NCBI RefSeq assembly: GCF_003217475.1
Contig: NZ_QJSP01000008.1
Coordinates: 247,462-311,461, forward strand
Reading direction: 5' to 3'
Source of the DNA: Williamsia limnetica
Lineage (GTDB): Bacteria; Actinomycetota; Actinomycetes; Mycobacteriales; Mycobacteriaceae
DNA: 64,000 bases
In this document: piece after piece, positions 47,549 to 55,579 of the stretch
Layout of the letters: every line of letters begins with the position of its first letter
How positions within the stretch are numbered: the stretch's first letter is position 1
Position numbers and translations under genes: made by a program
The notes under the pieces: model-generated
Told to the model about the DNA's origin: nothing
Database searches by the model: none
Seen by the model: only the letters and a program-made list of their open reading frames with translations

Positions 47549-48187
47549 ATGCGCAATCACGGTGGTAGTCGAGTCAGCACTTACGTCTACGCGAACGATC
47601 CGATCCTGCAAGCCGGCGTGACGAGCACCCTCCGCATGTGTGCGGAGGTCCGGCTCGTTGCCGGGTGCGGGCTCGACAGCGCCGAGGTGGCGGTGGTGGT
47701 TGCCGATGTTCTCGACGAGACGGTGCATCGCACGCTCAGGGCGATCCAGCGCGGTGGTGCCCCTCGGACGATGCTCGTGCTCTCATCCCTCGACGAGAGC
47801 GCGGTGGTCGCGGCGGCCGAGGCCGGTGTCAGCGGACTGATCCGTCGCGCCGACGCGACCCGCGACAACCTCGTCGCGCAGATCAAACAGGTTGCGGCCG
47901 GTGGCGGTGCGGTTCCCGCCGATCTGGTCGGCAGCCTTCTCGAGGCGGCCGGATATCGCCGGCGCCGAGGCGGTTTTCCGCGCGCTGCCGACTCGGCGCC
48001 GTTGTCCGAGCGTGAGATCGAGGTGTTGCGGCTGGTCTCCGAAGGATTCGACACCGCCGCGGTCGCCGATGAACTCTGCTATTCCGAACGCACGGTGAAG
48101 AGCGTCTTGCACGACGTCACCACTCGGCTGCACCTGCGCAATCGAACTCACGCGGTGGCGTATGCGATGCGCGAGGGGCTCATCTGA
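47549..48187 (+). CDS. LuxR-type response regulator
   Basis: A 212-residue regulator. The N-terminal half resembles a receiver (YANDPILQAGV with the acidic pair, VVADVLDE with D53 as possible phosphoacceptor) but is divergent. The C-terminal LuxR helix-turn-helix spans about residues 148-210 (LSEREIEVLRLVSEGF, then SERTVKSVLHDV). No sensor kinase gene is nearby, so it may be an orphan regulator. It starts 91 bases after gadB on the same strand. Confidence 0.87.
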   Translation: MRNHGGSRVSTYVYANDPILQAGVTSTLRMCAEVRLVAGCGLDSAEVAVVVADVLDETVHRTLRAIQRGGAPRTMLVLSSLDESAVVAAAEAGVSGLIRRADATRDNLVAQIKQVAAGGGAVPADLVGSLLEAAGYRRRRGGFPRAADSAPLSEREIEVLRLVSEGFDTAAVADELCYSERTVKSVLHDVTTRLHLRNRTHAVAYAMREGLI

Positions 48188-48233
48188 TCTGTCCTGACTT
48201 CAGGTGGGGCGCATACTGGCCCGGTGAGGTCCT

Positions 48234-49196
48234 ATGGCAACCACTGAGCCCGACACCGCGCAGGCCGGGGGCGGCGACAGCTTTCTGACGGTGGTCATCG
48301 CGTTCGTCGCGAACCTCGCGATCGCCATTGCCAAGACCGGCGCCGCGATGCTCACCGGATCCGCGTCACTGGTGGCCGAAGCCGCCCATTCGTGGGCCGA
48401 CACCGGCAACGAGGTCCTGCTACTGATCGCCGAGCGACGCTCCCATCGGGTCCGCGACACCCGGCACCCTCAGGGCTATGGCAAAGAGGCCTACATCTGG
48501 TCGATGTTCGCGGGTTTCGGGCTCTTCGCCGTCGGTGCGGCGGTATCCATCCAGCACGGCATTTCTGAGTTGATCTCCCCGGAGCCGGCAACCGACTATC
48601 CGGTGGCCTACGCGGTGCTCGCAATCGCGGCTCTGCTCGAAGGCGTGTCCTTTCTGCGGTCGTATCAGCAAGCCAGGAAAGGCGCGGTCAAGCGCAGGAT
48701 AGGACTGCTGAACCAGGTCTTCAGGACCTCCGACCCGACCCTTCGGGCCGTCTTCGCCGAAGATGCTGCTGCTCTCATCGGGCTGGCCATCGCCTTCGTC
48801 GGGATCCTCCTGCACCAGGTCACCGGTTCCCCGACCTACGACTCCGTCGGATCCATCCTCGTCGGCGTTCTGCTCGGGGTGGTGGCCGTGGTGCTGATCA
48901 ATCAGAACCGCAGATTTCTCCTCGGCCAGGCCGTCGACGACAGGATTCGCAAGCTGCTGTTGGAGATGCTCCTGAGTCACCCTGACGTCGACCGCGTGAC
49001 GTACTTGCATGCCGAGTTCACGGGACCCGGGACGCTCTATCTGGTTGCAGCGATCGACTTCGTCGGCAATACCAGCGAGAACGATCTCGCCAGGATCCTG
49101 CGCCGACTCGAGGCCGAGATCGAGGCCGATCCGAGGGTCACCGAGGCCGTACTGACGTTGGCGACGCCCGACGAGACGTCGCTCGGCGCCAACTGA
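48234..49196 (+). CDS. Cation diffusion facilitator family transporter
   Basis: A 320-residue divalent metal exporter of the CDF type with six helices. The metal site in helix 2 is in AEAAHSWADTGNEVLLL (His and Asp) and that in helix 5 in FAEDAAALIGLAIAF. A C-terminal cytoplasmic domain begins near residue 235. Zinc, iron and manganese are all possible substrates. The ATG is 46 bases after the LuxR gene. Confidence 0.9.
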   Translation: MATTEPDTAQAGGGDSFLTVVIAFVANLAIAIAKTGAAMLTGSASLVAEAAHSWADTGNEVLLLIAERRSHRVRDTRHPQGYGKEAYIWSMFAGFGLFAVGAAVSIQHGISELISPEPATDYPVAYAVLAIAALLEGVSFLRSYQQARKGAVKRRIGLLNQVFRTSDPTLRAVFAEDAAALIGLAIAFVGILLHQVTGSPTYDSVGSILVGVLLGVVAVVLINQNRRFLLGQAVDDRIRKLLLEMLLSHPDVDRVTYLHAEFTGPGTLYLVAAIDFVGNTSENDLARILRRLEAEIEADPRVTEAVLTLATPDETSLGAN

Positions 49197-49335
49197 CCAA
49201 GCCGGTCCCAATGATCGCAACCTCAGGTTTGCCATCTTTGATACTTCGCTGACCAAACAGTCGCCGGAAATCTAATTGCACATTTGAACGCACTAACCAC
49301 GCCACGGAAAGTCGACTGACCTGCAACAAAACACT

Positions 49336-49372
49336 CAACTCGTGCGACGGTCGAGTTGTTGGCCAATTGGCC
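49336..49372. promoter_or_regulatory. Paired palindromes upstream of a small gene
   Basis: CAACTCG and CGAGTTG (49336-49342 and 49352-49358) form a dyad, followed directly by the perfect 12-bp palindrome GGCCAATTGGCC at 49361-49372. They end 24 bases before the next gene start, where an operator could overlap the promoter. The binding protein is unknown. Confidence 0.4.
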
Positions 49373-49396
49373 GACAATCACCCGGCGAGGAGAGTC

Positions 49397-49786
49397 ATGA
49401 TGCACACGCTGAGCAACCGGCCCATGACGGCCACAAATGCGGTCGATATCCATTCTGAGGCCCATTTCGACAGACGCGGCCCCGGCGACACCGGAACCGA
49501 TGCCCAGCGCACGCCTGAGCGAACCGATGCTCCCCCACGACGACCGGGCAGCACCGACCCCAAGCTGATGCTGCGAGTTGCCAATGCGATTGAAGAACAC
49601 GGCGATTGGACGCGCGTGATCAGCAACGTGTCGATGGGGATGTGGTTCGCCGTCGCGGTCCGCCCCGGCGCCTGCGGGTCACTGCTGAGCGGATTGGCAG
49701 CAATGTACTTTCCCGAAACCCCCGTGTTCGGCGAGCCCGGCAAAGCATTTCACACGGCCGTGCAGGAAGCGTTGGTGATGAGTTGA
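49397..49786 (+). CDS. Hypothetical protein
   Basis: A 129-residue soluble protein I do not recognise. The first 65 residues are polar and Pro/Arg/Thr-rich. The rest (DPKLMLRVANAIEEHGDWTR, then MWFAVAVRPGACGSLLSGLA) looks like a small folded domain. GCGAGGAG lies about 6 bases before the ATG at 49397, which favours this start over the open-frame start at 49367. Codon use fits the neighbours. Confidence 0.6.
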   Translation: MMHTLSNRPMTATNAVDIHSEAHFDRRGPGDTGTDAQRTPERTDAPPRRPGSTDPKLMLRVANAIEEHGDWTRVISNVSMGMWFAVAVRPGACGSLLSGLAAMYFPETPVFGEPGKAFHTAVQEALVMS

Positions 49787-50031
49787 GCGAAATACGCAGA
49801 CCGACGTCCGAACAATTGACCACCGGCGGTCGAGGCTTTCGCCCCTCGGCATCACCGACGAAAAGTCTAAGGAACCCCAACGTGAGCGAAGTCACCCTCC
49901 GCCATTTCGGCCCGGCGAGCAATACGCCGAAATATGCCAATACGCCGACAAAAGCGCAGATCACCCGCGTGCTGCCGGCTCCCGACCCATCTCCTACGCT
50001 GGGGCCCAGAACCGACAAGGAGACACATCTG

Positions 50032-50268
50032 ATGCCGTACCGAGACGCCGCACTGGCCGCCGAAGGGGTCGCCGCGATCCATCTCGGCGATGCGCATGTC
50101 TCGGTGCCCGCCGGTCTGGCCGCAGACATCTCCCGTCAGCTCGAGTCGTTGCCCAAGGCGGCCCGCGCGGTGGTCCTCACACTCAGCGACAACGCGTGCA
50201 TCCTCATCACCCCCGATGATCCTCTGGTGATCTTCGTCCCGCGCGCGGCCATCGGTGCCGAAGGCTGA
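50032..50268 (+). CDS. Small hypothetical protein
   Basis: A 78-residue protein with no recognised family: MPYRDAALAAEGVAAIHLGD, then VLTLSDNACILITPDDPLVIFV. A clear AAGGAGA precedes the ATG at 50032; the frame is open to 49606, but the upstream part is not protein-like. It lies 50 bases before the glutathione peroxidase gene on the same strand. Confidence 0.6.
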   Translation: MPYRDAALAAEGVAAIHLGDAHVSVPAGLAADISRQLESLPKAARAVVLTLSDNACILITPDDPLVIFVPRAAIGAEG

Positions 50269-50318
50269 TCGCCGATGGAGAACGACCTCGTCGTCGGTGA
50301 TCTGATAGGAACAAGGCC

Positions 50319-50852
50319 ATGAGCGCACACGATTTCGACGCAACCACGCCCGACGGCGGAAGCCAACCTTTGAAGGACTACGCCGGGCAGGTCCTGCTGG
50401 TCGTCAATGTCGCGAGCAAGTGCGGCCTGACGCCGCAGTACGAGGGCCTGGAGCAGCTGTACCGGGACAAGAAGGACAGCGGATTCCACATCCTCGGATT
50501 CCCGTGCAACCAGTTCGGGGGCCAGGAGCCGGGTACCGCCGAGGAGATCGCAGACTTCTGTGACACCAACTTCAACGTCACGTTCCCCATCTTCGGCAAG
50601 ATCGACGTCAACGGCGACAATGCCGACCCGCTCTACACCTACCTGCGGTCCGAGGCACCGGGAGATTTCGGCCCGGATGCCGGCTTCCTCTACGACCACG
50701 TGAAGAAGACCAGCCCCGACGCGATCGGCACCGACGACGTCAAGTGGAACTTCACCAAGTTCCTCGTCGGCCGCGACGGAGCCGTCATCAAACGCTATGA
50801 GCCGACCGTCACCCCTGAAGAGATCAGCGCCGAACTCGACAGCCTGCTCTGA
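50319..50852 (+). CDS. Glutathione peroxidase family protein (thiol peroxidase)
   Basis: A 177-residue peroxidase. The peroxidatic residue is Cys in VVNVASKCGLTPQY, with GFPCNQFGGQEPG (Gln, plus a possible resolving Cys) and VKWNFTKFLV (Trp, Asn) completing the tetrad. Actinobacteria lack glutathione, so it probably uses thioredoxin or another thiol. A perfect hairpin terminator follows the stop by 7 bases. Confidence 0.93.
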   Translation: MSAHDFDATTPDGGSQPLKDYAGQVLLVVNVASKCGLTPQYEGLEQLYRDKKDSGFHILGFPCNQFGGQEPGTAEEIADFCDTNFNVTFPIFGKIDVNGDNADPLYTYLRSEAPGDFGPDAGFLYDHVKKTSPDAIGTDDVKWNFTKFLVGRDGAVIKRYEPTVTPEEISAELDSLL

Positions 50853-50859
50853 CCGCCGG

Positions 50860-50894
50860 CGAACCCGGCCCCTCTCGTCAAGGGGCCGGGTTCG
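50860..50894 (+). terminator. Hairpin terminator after glutathione peroxidase gene
   Basis: A 14-bp perfect stem (CGAACCCGGCCCCT with AGGGGCCGGGTTCG) with a 7-base loop starts 7 bases after the stop codon. There is no strong U-tract, as is common in actinobacteria. Confidence 0.75.
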
Positions 50895-50923
50895 CTGTGG
50901 CTGATTCGGGGTAAAGCCACCAG

Positions 50924-52150
50924 ATGACCTCTGATGGCCTCGCTGCGGCCGACTCGCTGCCCGACGAACACTTCGATGTCCTGATCATCGGAGGCGGCAA
51001 CGCCGGGATCAGTGCGGCAGGCCGGCTGCTCCATAAGGGCGTTCGCGATGTCGCGGTCATCGAACCCCAGTCCGTGCACACCTACCGGCCGCTGCTGTCC
51101 TACGTCGGCGGTGGACAGGCCGGCCTACGCAGCGCCGAGCGCACCCAACGTTCGGTGACGCCGAAGGGCTGCACCTGGCTCCGGGACTCGGCGGTCAAGG
51201 TCGATGCAGCCGCTCGCGTGGTGCACTGCGCCTCCGGCCGACGGTACCGCTACGACGACCTGGTCCTCGGTCCCGGTCTGGTCCCCGACACCGCGGCCCT
51301 GCCCGGCATCTTCGCTGCGCTCGAGACCCCTGCGGTGGCGAGCAACTACCTCGACCGGGCCGAGGAAACCTGGGAGCTGGTGCAGTCCATGCCCGTCGGT
51401 GGACATGCCGTCTTCACCGTTCCGCGGCCGCCGGTGAGTTGCACCGGTACGACCATCAAGCCCCTGTTCCTGGCCGCCGCCCACTGGCGTCGCACTGGCC
51501 GACTCTCCGGCATCGACATCACCCTGGTGATCGACCGACCGCAGCTGCTCGGGGTCGAGGGGCTCGACGAACGACTCCGTGGCCACCTCGATGACCTCGG
51601 GGTGCACGTGCGCCTGGGTACCGCCGTCACCGCGCTCAGCCCGAGCACCCAGGAGATCACCGTGTCCGATGAAGCAGGGACCGCCGAGGTGCTCTCGTAC
51701 GACATGCTGCATCTGGTGCCCCCGTACCGCGGTCCGCACTGGCTCCAGGACTCCGGCCTGACCGGAGATGCCCCACACGGCGTCGTCGATGTGGACGGTA
51801 AGACCTTCCGCCATCGCGAGTACCCGAACGTCTGGGCGGCGGGAGACGGCGCCGCCATCGACACCGATCCGTCGGGCGGTGGTCTGCGACGCCAGATTTC
51901 GATCCTCGTCGACAATCTGCTCGCTACACGCTCACGGGAGCCGCTCCAGGAGTACGACGGCTACACCGTGGCTCCGATTGCCATCGACGCCCACACGCTC
52001 ATCGCCGCGGAGTTCGACCGGGACGGGACCGTCACGTCCTCACTGCCGTCATTCCTGGACCCGCTGAAGCCACGCCGTTCCGCGTGGGCATTCGACCGAT
52101 ACGGACTGCCACAGACATATTGGAACCTGATCCTCAAGGGTCGGCTCTAG
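50924..52150 (+). CDS. FAD-dependent oxidoreductase, sulfide:quinone reductase-like
   Basis: A 408-residue flavoprotein. The FAD motif is VLIIGGGNAGISAAGRLL near residue 20; PPVSCTGTTIKPLFLA carries the first cysteine typical of sulfide:quinone reductases, and YPNVWAAGDGAAI is the C-terminal FAD motif. The second redox cysteine expected in true sulfide:quinone reductases is not seen near GGLRRQISILVDN. It might be an SQR of another type or an NDH-2-like enzyme. It follows the terminator, so it starts a new unit. Confidence 0.82.
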   Translation: MTSDGLAAADSLPDEHFDVLIIGGGNAGISAAGRLLHKGVRDVAVIEPQSVHTYRPLLSYVGGGQAGLRSAERTQRSVTPKGCTWLRDSAVKVDAAARVVHCASGRRYRYDDLVLGPGLVPDTAALPGIFAALETPAVASNYLDRAEETWELVQSMPVGGHAVFTVPRPPVSCTGTTIKPLFLAAAHWRRTGRLSGIDITLVIDRPQLLGVEGLDERLRGHLDDLGVHVRLGTAVTALSPSTQEITVSDEAGTAEVLSYDMLHLVPPYRGPHWLQDSGLTGDAPHGVVDVDGKTFRHREYPNVWAAGDGAAIDTDPSGGGLRRQISILVDNLLATRSREPLQEYDGYTVAPIAIDAHTLIAAEFDRDGTVTSSLPSFLDPLKPRRSAWAFDRYGLPQTYWNLILKGRL

Positions 52151-52163
52151 AGGCGACCATCCG

Positions 52164-52799
52164 ATGAACTCGCTACGAGAGAAGTGGTACATGAGCTTTG
52201 AGCGCTTGGAACAAAACGTCGCCGACGCACGCGAGCAGGGTTGGTTCGTCGAAGGGTCCGCCAATGCCGAGCAACTCGCATTCCTCAGAGCTGCGGCAGC
52301 GGCGGTGGAGATCCGTCAGATCGCCGAGATCGGATTCAACGCCGGGTACTCCAGTCATGCGTTCCTCGAAGCGAATCCGAAGGCTGAGGTCACGTCTTTC
52401 GACCTGGCGGAACACAAGTACCTGTCAACGGCCAAGGAGTACATCGACGACGAGTTCCCAGGACGGCACACGCTGATTGCCGGCGACTCGCAGCAAACCG
52501 TTCCGCGGTTCGGCGACGCAGGGCGCACTTTTGATCTCATCTTCATCGACGGCGGACACACCTACGACATCGCCCGCGCCGACATCGCCAACATGAGCCG
52601 ACTGGCGCATGAGAAGACCGTGCTCATCTTCGATGACCTACTGCCGCACAAGCCTTGGGGCGAAGGGCCCATTCAGGCATGGCAGTGGGCGCTCGACAGC
52701 GGAACCGTTGTGCAGACGGGCTTGTTCCAAGATGGGGTCGAAGTCGACGCGGTGAGCGCGGACGCAGCTCGCGCATGGGCCGTCGGGCGATACCTCTGA
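52164..52799 (+). CDS. Class I SAM-dependent methyltransferase (O-methyltransferase-like)
   Basis: A 211-residue methyltransferase. IRQIAEIGFNAGYSSHAFLEA is the SAM motif (G-N-A-G in place of G-x-G-x-G), DLIFIDGGHTYDIARADI and LIFDDLLPHKPWGEGP contain acidic residues placed like the metal ligands of O-methyltransferases. The substrate is unknown. It begins 13 bases after the flavoprotein gene and is probably co-transcribed. Confidence 0.8.
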   Translation: MNSLREKWYMSFERLEQNVADAREQGWFVEGSANAEQLAFLRAAAAAVEIRQIAEIGFNAGYSSHAFLEANPKAEVTSFDLAEHKYLSTAKEYIDDEFPGRHTLIAGDSQQTVPRFGDAGRTFDLIFIDGGHTYDIARADIANMSRLAHEKTVLIFDDLLPHKPWGEGPIQAWQWALDSGTVVQTGLFQDGVEVDAVSADAARAWAVGRYL

Positions 52800-52881
52800 G
52801 CCGCGTCGTCTACAACAACCGGCGGCGTCGTCACTTCCATAGTGGTCGGGTCGAGACAAGTTGCGTGAAGGGAGATTAGAT

Positions 52882-53853
52882 GTGACCGATGACCTTCCCG
52901 CCGCCGTCGACGTCATCGTCATCGGCGGTGGTCCGGCGGGACTGTCTGCGGCCACCTGGCTCGGCCAGTATCAACGGTCCACCCTCGTCATCGACGCCGG
53001 ACAGCAGCGCAATCTGGCCGCCGACGAAATCCACGGCACGCTTGGGCCCGGCCCGAACACCCCACGACGCTTCTACACCGAAGCCCGGGACAGCTTGAAA
53101 CGGTATGCCCACGTGCAGCTCCACAACGGGACTGTCACGGCTCTGCGGCAGAAGAGTTCTGACGATTTTGTCGTCACCGTCGATGGCGCGAAGGTGCGCG
53201 CGAAACGGATCGTGTTGGCCACCGGTGTCCGCGACCGGCTGCCACAGGTCGAGGGCATCCAGAAGCACTACGGCACCGACGTCCATCACTGCGCGGCCTG
53301 CGACGGCTACGCAGCACGCGGCAGAACGGTGATCGTACTCAGCAACGGTGAGCAAGCAGCCGCGTACGCGTCCGAGCTGTTGGACTGGGCGGCAAAGGTC
53401 CGCGTCGTCACCGAGACCGCAGGCGATCCCCTCTTCGGCGAGCAGCAACGCAACGTGTGCGCCGAGCACGACATCGAGGTCGTCGACGGAATAGCCCAAG
53501 CCCTGATGGGTGATCCCGGCGCGTTGACCGGTGTCCGGTTGGCCGACGGACGAGTCGTCGAGGGCGACAAGGTGTTCTTCTCCTACGCACATCAACCGAC
53601 CAACAACCTCGCGCAACAACTCGGATGCGAACTCGACCATGAAAGCGAAATCGTTGTCGACGCAATGCAACTCAGCAGCGTCGACGGCGTCTATGCCGCC
53701 GGGGACATCACCGCGGGGCTGCAACTGATACCGATCGCTGTGGGCAAGGGTGCGGCTGCAGGCGTCGCGTGCGCGACATCTCTGCGCGGACATTCCACGA
53801 CCTGCGCAGCACCCGATCCGGCTCCACCCGCGCAGCAGTTCACTGGTTCGTAG
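52882..53853 (+). CDS. Thioredoxin-reductase-like flavoprotein lacking the NADPH motif
   Basis: A 323-residue FAD protein. VIVIGGGPAGLSAATWLGQ is the FAD motif, HHCAACDGYAARG holds the redox pair C137/C140 and GVYAAGDITAG is the second FAD motif. Where thioredoxin reductases have GxGxxA for NADPH the protein reads VLSNGEQAAA, and the HRRxxxR phosphate motif is absent. Relatives without NADPH binding include dithiol oxidases of the GliT/HlmI type and ferredoxin-dependent reductases; which applies here is open. Start GTG 52882 follows AAGGGAGA. Confidence 0.8.
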   Translation: MTDDLPAAVDVIVIGGGPAGLSAATWLGQYQRSTLVIDAGQQRNLAADEIHGTLGPGPNTPRRFYTEARDSLKRYAHVQLHNGTVTALRQKSSDDFVVTVDGAKVRAKRIVLATGVRDRLPQVEGIQKHYGTDVHHCAACDGYAARGRTVIVLSNGEQAAAYASELLDWAAKVRVVTETAGDPLFGEQQRNVCAEHDIEVVDGIAQALMGDPGALTGVRLADGRVVEGDKVFFSYAHQPTNNLAQQLGCELDHESEIVVDAMQLSSVDGVYAAGDITAGLQLIPIAVGKGAAAGVACATSLRGHSTTCAAPDPAPPAQQFTGS

Positions 53854-54187
53854 GGTCTTTCTTGACCGTGGCGAACCCCGAAGGGGTCCGTAAGTTGGCC
53901 CCGCTCGAGCTCCCAAGTACCGATGCGCCACCCGCCCGGCTATGGGTGTTGAGTTCGCACTGTTAATTGGCTCTGGCTTCGAGTGACCGCGTGAGAATCG
54001 AACGATCAACTTCCTGCGCTATCTGGTTTTATCATCAGATGTCCTACCGGACTGCATTGCCGACCGCGATGTTGAAGGGACATAATATCTAGTATCGGCA
54101 TACAAGCGGCGCTGCAACCTGTTTCGTCCGCAGCGAAGCACCGTGCGGACTCGCACTGGTCTATTCGAGTCCGTGATCCCGACGACC
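53854..54187. other. Gene-free region at the edge of the accessory segment
   Basis: 334 bases between convergent genes. Only short frames occur. I see no tRNA, strong hairpin or repeat; a short ACCCC/GGGGT dyad near 53876 has a 2-base loop. The right part is more A+T-rich. It may be a junction of an inserted segment, but no attachment site is visible. Confidence 0.4.
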
Positions 54188-55369
54188 TCATGTGGCCGGG
54201 CTGTCGGTCGCGTCTTTGGCCCCTCCTGCTTCTGTGTGCCGACTTGTGACTAGCTCCAGGACTAGACCCAGGCTGGAGAAGATCACGCCCGCGGCAAAGG
54301 GAACGATTAGGTAGAGGGCCACGATGATGTCACCGGGGCTGCCGGCGAGAAGAGTGCGGATGAGGTCACCCGCGGCGTACCACCAGAAATAGGCGCTGCT
54401 GGCGAGCAAGACGACACCACCCGTGATGCTGAAAGCACCGAACCATGGCAGCCAGGGAGGCTGTTCGTCCTGCCCTCTGCGTCGGAGTAGGCGGCTCAGT
54501 GCCTCCCGCGATCTCATCGAGAGGTCTGGTTCGTCGAGGAGGTCGGACAGAGCGACCTGACCGTCGACCTCAAGTATCGGCAGCGCATTTTCAGCCATGT
54601 TCACCAGACCTAGGATGGCTACGCGCCAGCACACCGCGTAGATCAGGACGGTCGACGAGACTTGCGCAACCATCAGGAGAATTGCGGTGGTCACGACGTC
54701 TACCGCGAGTCCAGCCAGGGCGTTTACTACTCGTGCCCGCCGGGGCAGAGTGACCGCGTCTGTGGAGTCGACGTAGAAACAGAGGGCGCCCCAATAGAAT
54801 CCGCAGCCAGCTCGTCCCGGTGTTCGGCCGTAGTGGACGAGCGTGACTGCATGTGCGAGCTCGTGTGCGGCCGAGCAGCTCAGAGCCAGGACGATGCCCA
54901 GCAGGGCATCGATGGAGGGGTGCTCGCTGACCTGTGGTCCAGCGGGGCGACCGAGCGCGAGTGCAACAATTCCACCGACGACGACGGCGATTAGAAACAA
55001 CCGCCCGAGGCGGGAACGGACGACGGGTGCGACAACGCGGTAGAGCAGGCGTGCGATCGTTTCGATGCCCGATATCTCGAGGCCTGAGCGGGTGAGCGAG
55101 AACCGTTTGGGCTGTACATACGGGTCGGTGTTTCCGTCCGACGCCGCTTCGACGAGAATTCGCTCCTCGAACAGATCTGTCACGAGTTGTTGGTCGGCGG
55201 GGGTGCCGCCGAGTCCGGCGACGAGGTCTTTCGGGTCGGAAGTCGCTGAAACGATTTGCGGAATGACATGCGCCCGATGATGTTCCACGAGTAAAGGCGG
55301 GCTGCCGGGTACGCGCACCACAAGGCCTCGCTGCGATCGTCGCCATGTGACCCCATCAGCCAGCAGCAT
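54188..55369 (-). CDS. Membrane M50-type metalloprotease with RRE-like N-terminus
   Basis: A 393-residue membrane protein. Residues 1-75 (MLLADGVTWRRSQRGLVVRV, then DLVAGLGGTPADQQLVTDLF, ending ERILVE) resemble the winged-helix peptide-recognition domains of RiPP enzymes. About six to eight membrane helices follow. The zinc site is SAAHELAHAVTLVHYG (HELAH, residues 169-173), and LPILEVDGQVAL with D269 fits the third ligand of M50 proteases. Such proteases cut peptides in the membrane. The frame is open to 55507, but the ATG at 55369 has GTGGAG upstream and lies beyond the hairpin at 55397-55432. A 17-residue peptide gene precedes it. GC content is normal. Confidence 0.82.
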   Translation of the reverse strand: MLLADGVTWRRSQRGLVVRVPGSPPLLVEHHRAHVIPQIVSATSDPKDLVAGLGGTPADQQLVTDLFEERILVEAASDGNTDPYVQPKRFSLTRSGLEISGIETIARLLYRVVAPVVRSRLGRLFLIAVVVGGIVALALGRPAGPQVSEHPSIDALLGIVLALSCSAAHELAHAVTLVHYGRTPGRAGCGFYWGALCFYVDSTDAVTLPRRARVVNALAGLAVDVVTTAILLMVAQVSSTVLIYAVCWRVAILGLVNMAENALPILEVDGQVALSDLLDEPDLSMRSREALSRLLRRRGQDEQPPWLPWFGAFSITGGVVLLASSAYFWWYAAGDLIRTLLAGSPGDIIVALYLIVPFAAGVIFSSLGLVLELVTSRHTEAGGAKDATDSPAT

Positions 55370-55396
55370 GCGAGTTACTCCACGGGTATTGTCTGG

Positions 55397-55432
55397 CCGA
55401 GGCCCGGCTCCGTTTACGGAGCCGGGCCTCGG
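55397..55432. terminator. Strong hairpin between peptide and protease genes
   Basis: A perfect 16-bp stem (CCGAGGCCCGGCTCCG with CGGAGCCGGGCCTCGG) with a TTTA loop lies 93 bases after the stop of the small peptide and 27 bases before the protease start. No U-tract follows on the minus strand. It could terminate part of the transcripts, giving more peptide than protease, or protect the upstream RNA. Confidence 0.75.
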
Positions 55433-55525
55433 TTGACCAGGACTAGGCCGCTTGGCGGCGCCTTCTGATCGGCGCTGACATTGAAACAGGTTTCCTTCGG
55501 TCAGCACATGGATGCAAGTACAACG

Positions 55526-55579
55526 TCAGTAGCGGCGCGTGCGGCCACGGGTCAGACGGCGTGCAAGTCGACGAATCAT
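55526..55579 (-). CDS. 17-residue Arg-rich peptide gene
   Basis: The translated peptide is MIRRLARRLTRGRTRRY: 8 of 17 residues are Arg, with one Tyr at the C-terminus. On the minus strand the ATG has AAAGGAGG 4 bases upstream, one of the best ribosome binding sites in the window. The Arg residues cluster in pairs and a helix would be strongly cationic and partly amphipathic. No family is recognised. It is upstream of a hairpin and the RRE-like M50 protease gene, so it may be a peptide precursor, a signal or a leader peptide. Translation is supported only by the ribosome binding site. Confidence 0.6.
   Translation of the reverse strand: MIRRLARRLTRGRTRRY

Noticed and set aside
53960..54010. 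A tRNA-like TTCGATT element on the minus strand near 53990
   Set aside because: The flanking bases do not form a T stem, and no acceptor or anticodon arm can be built.
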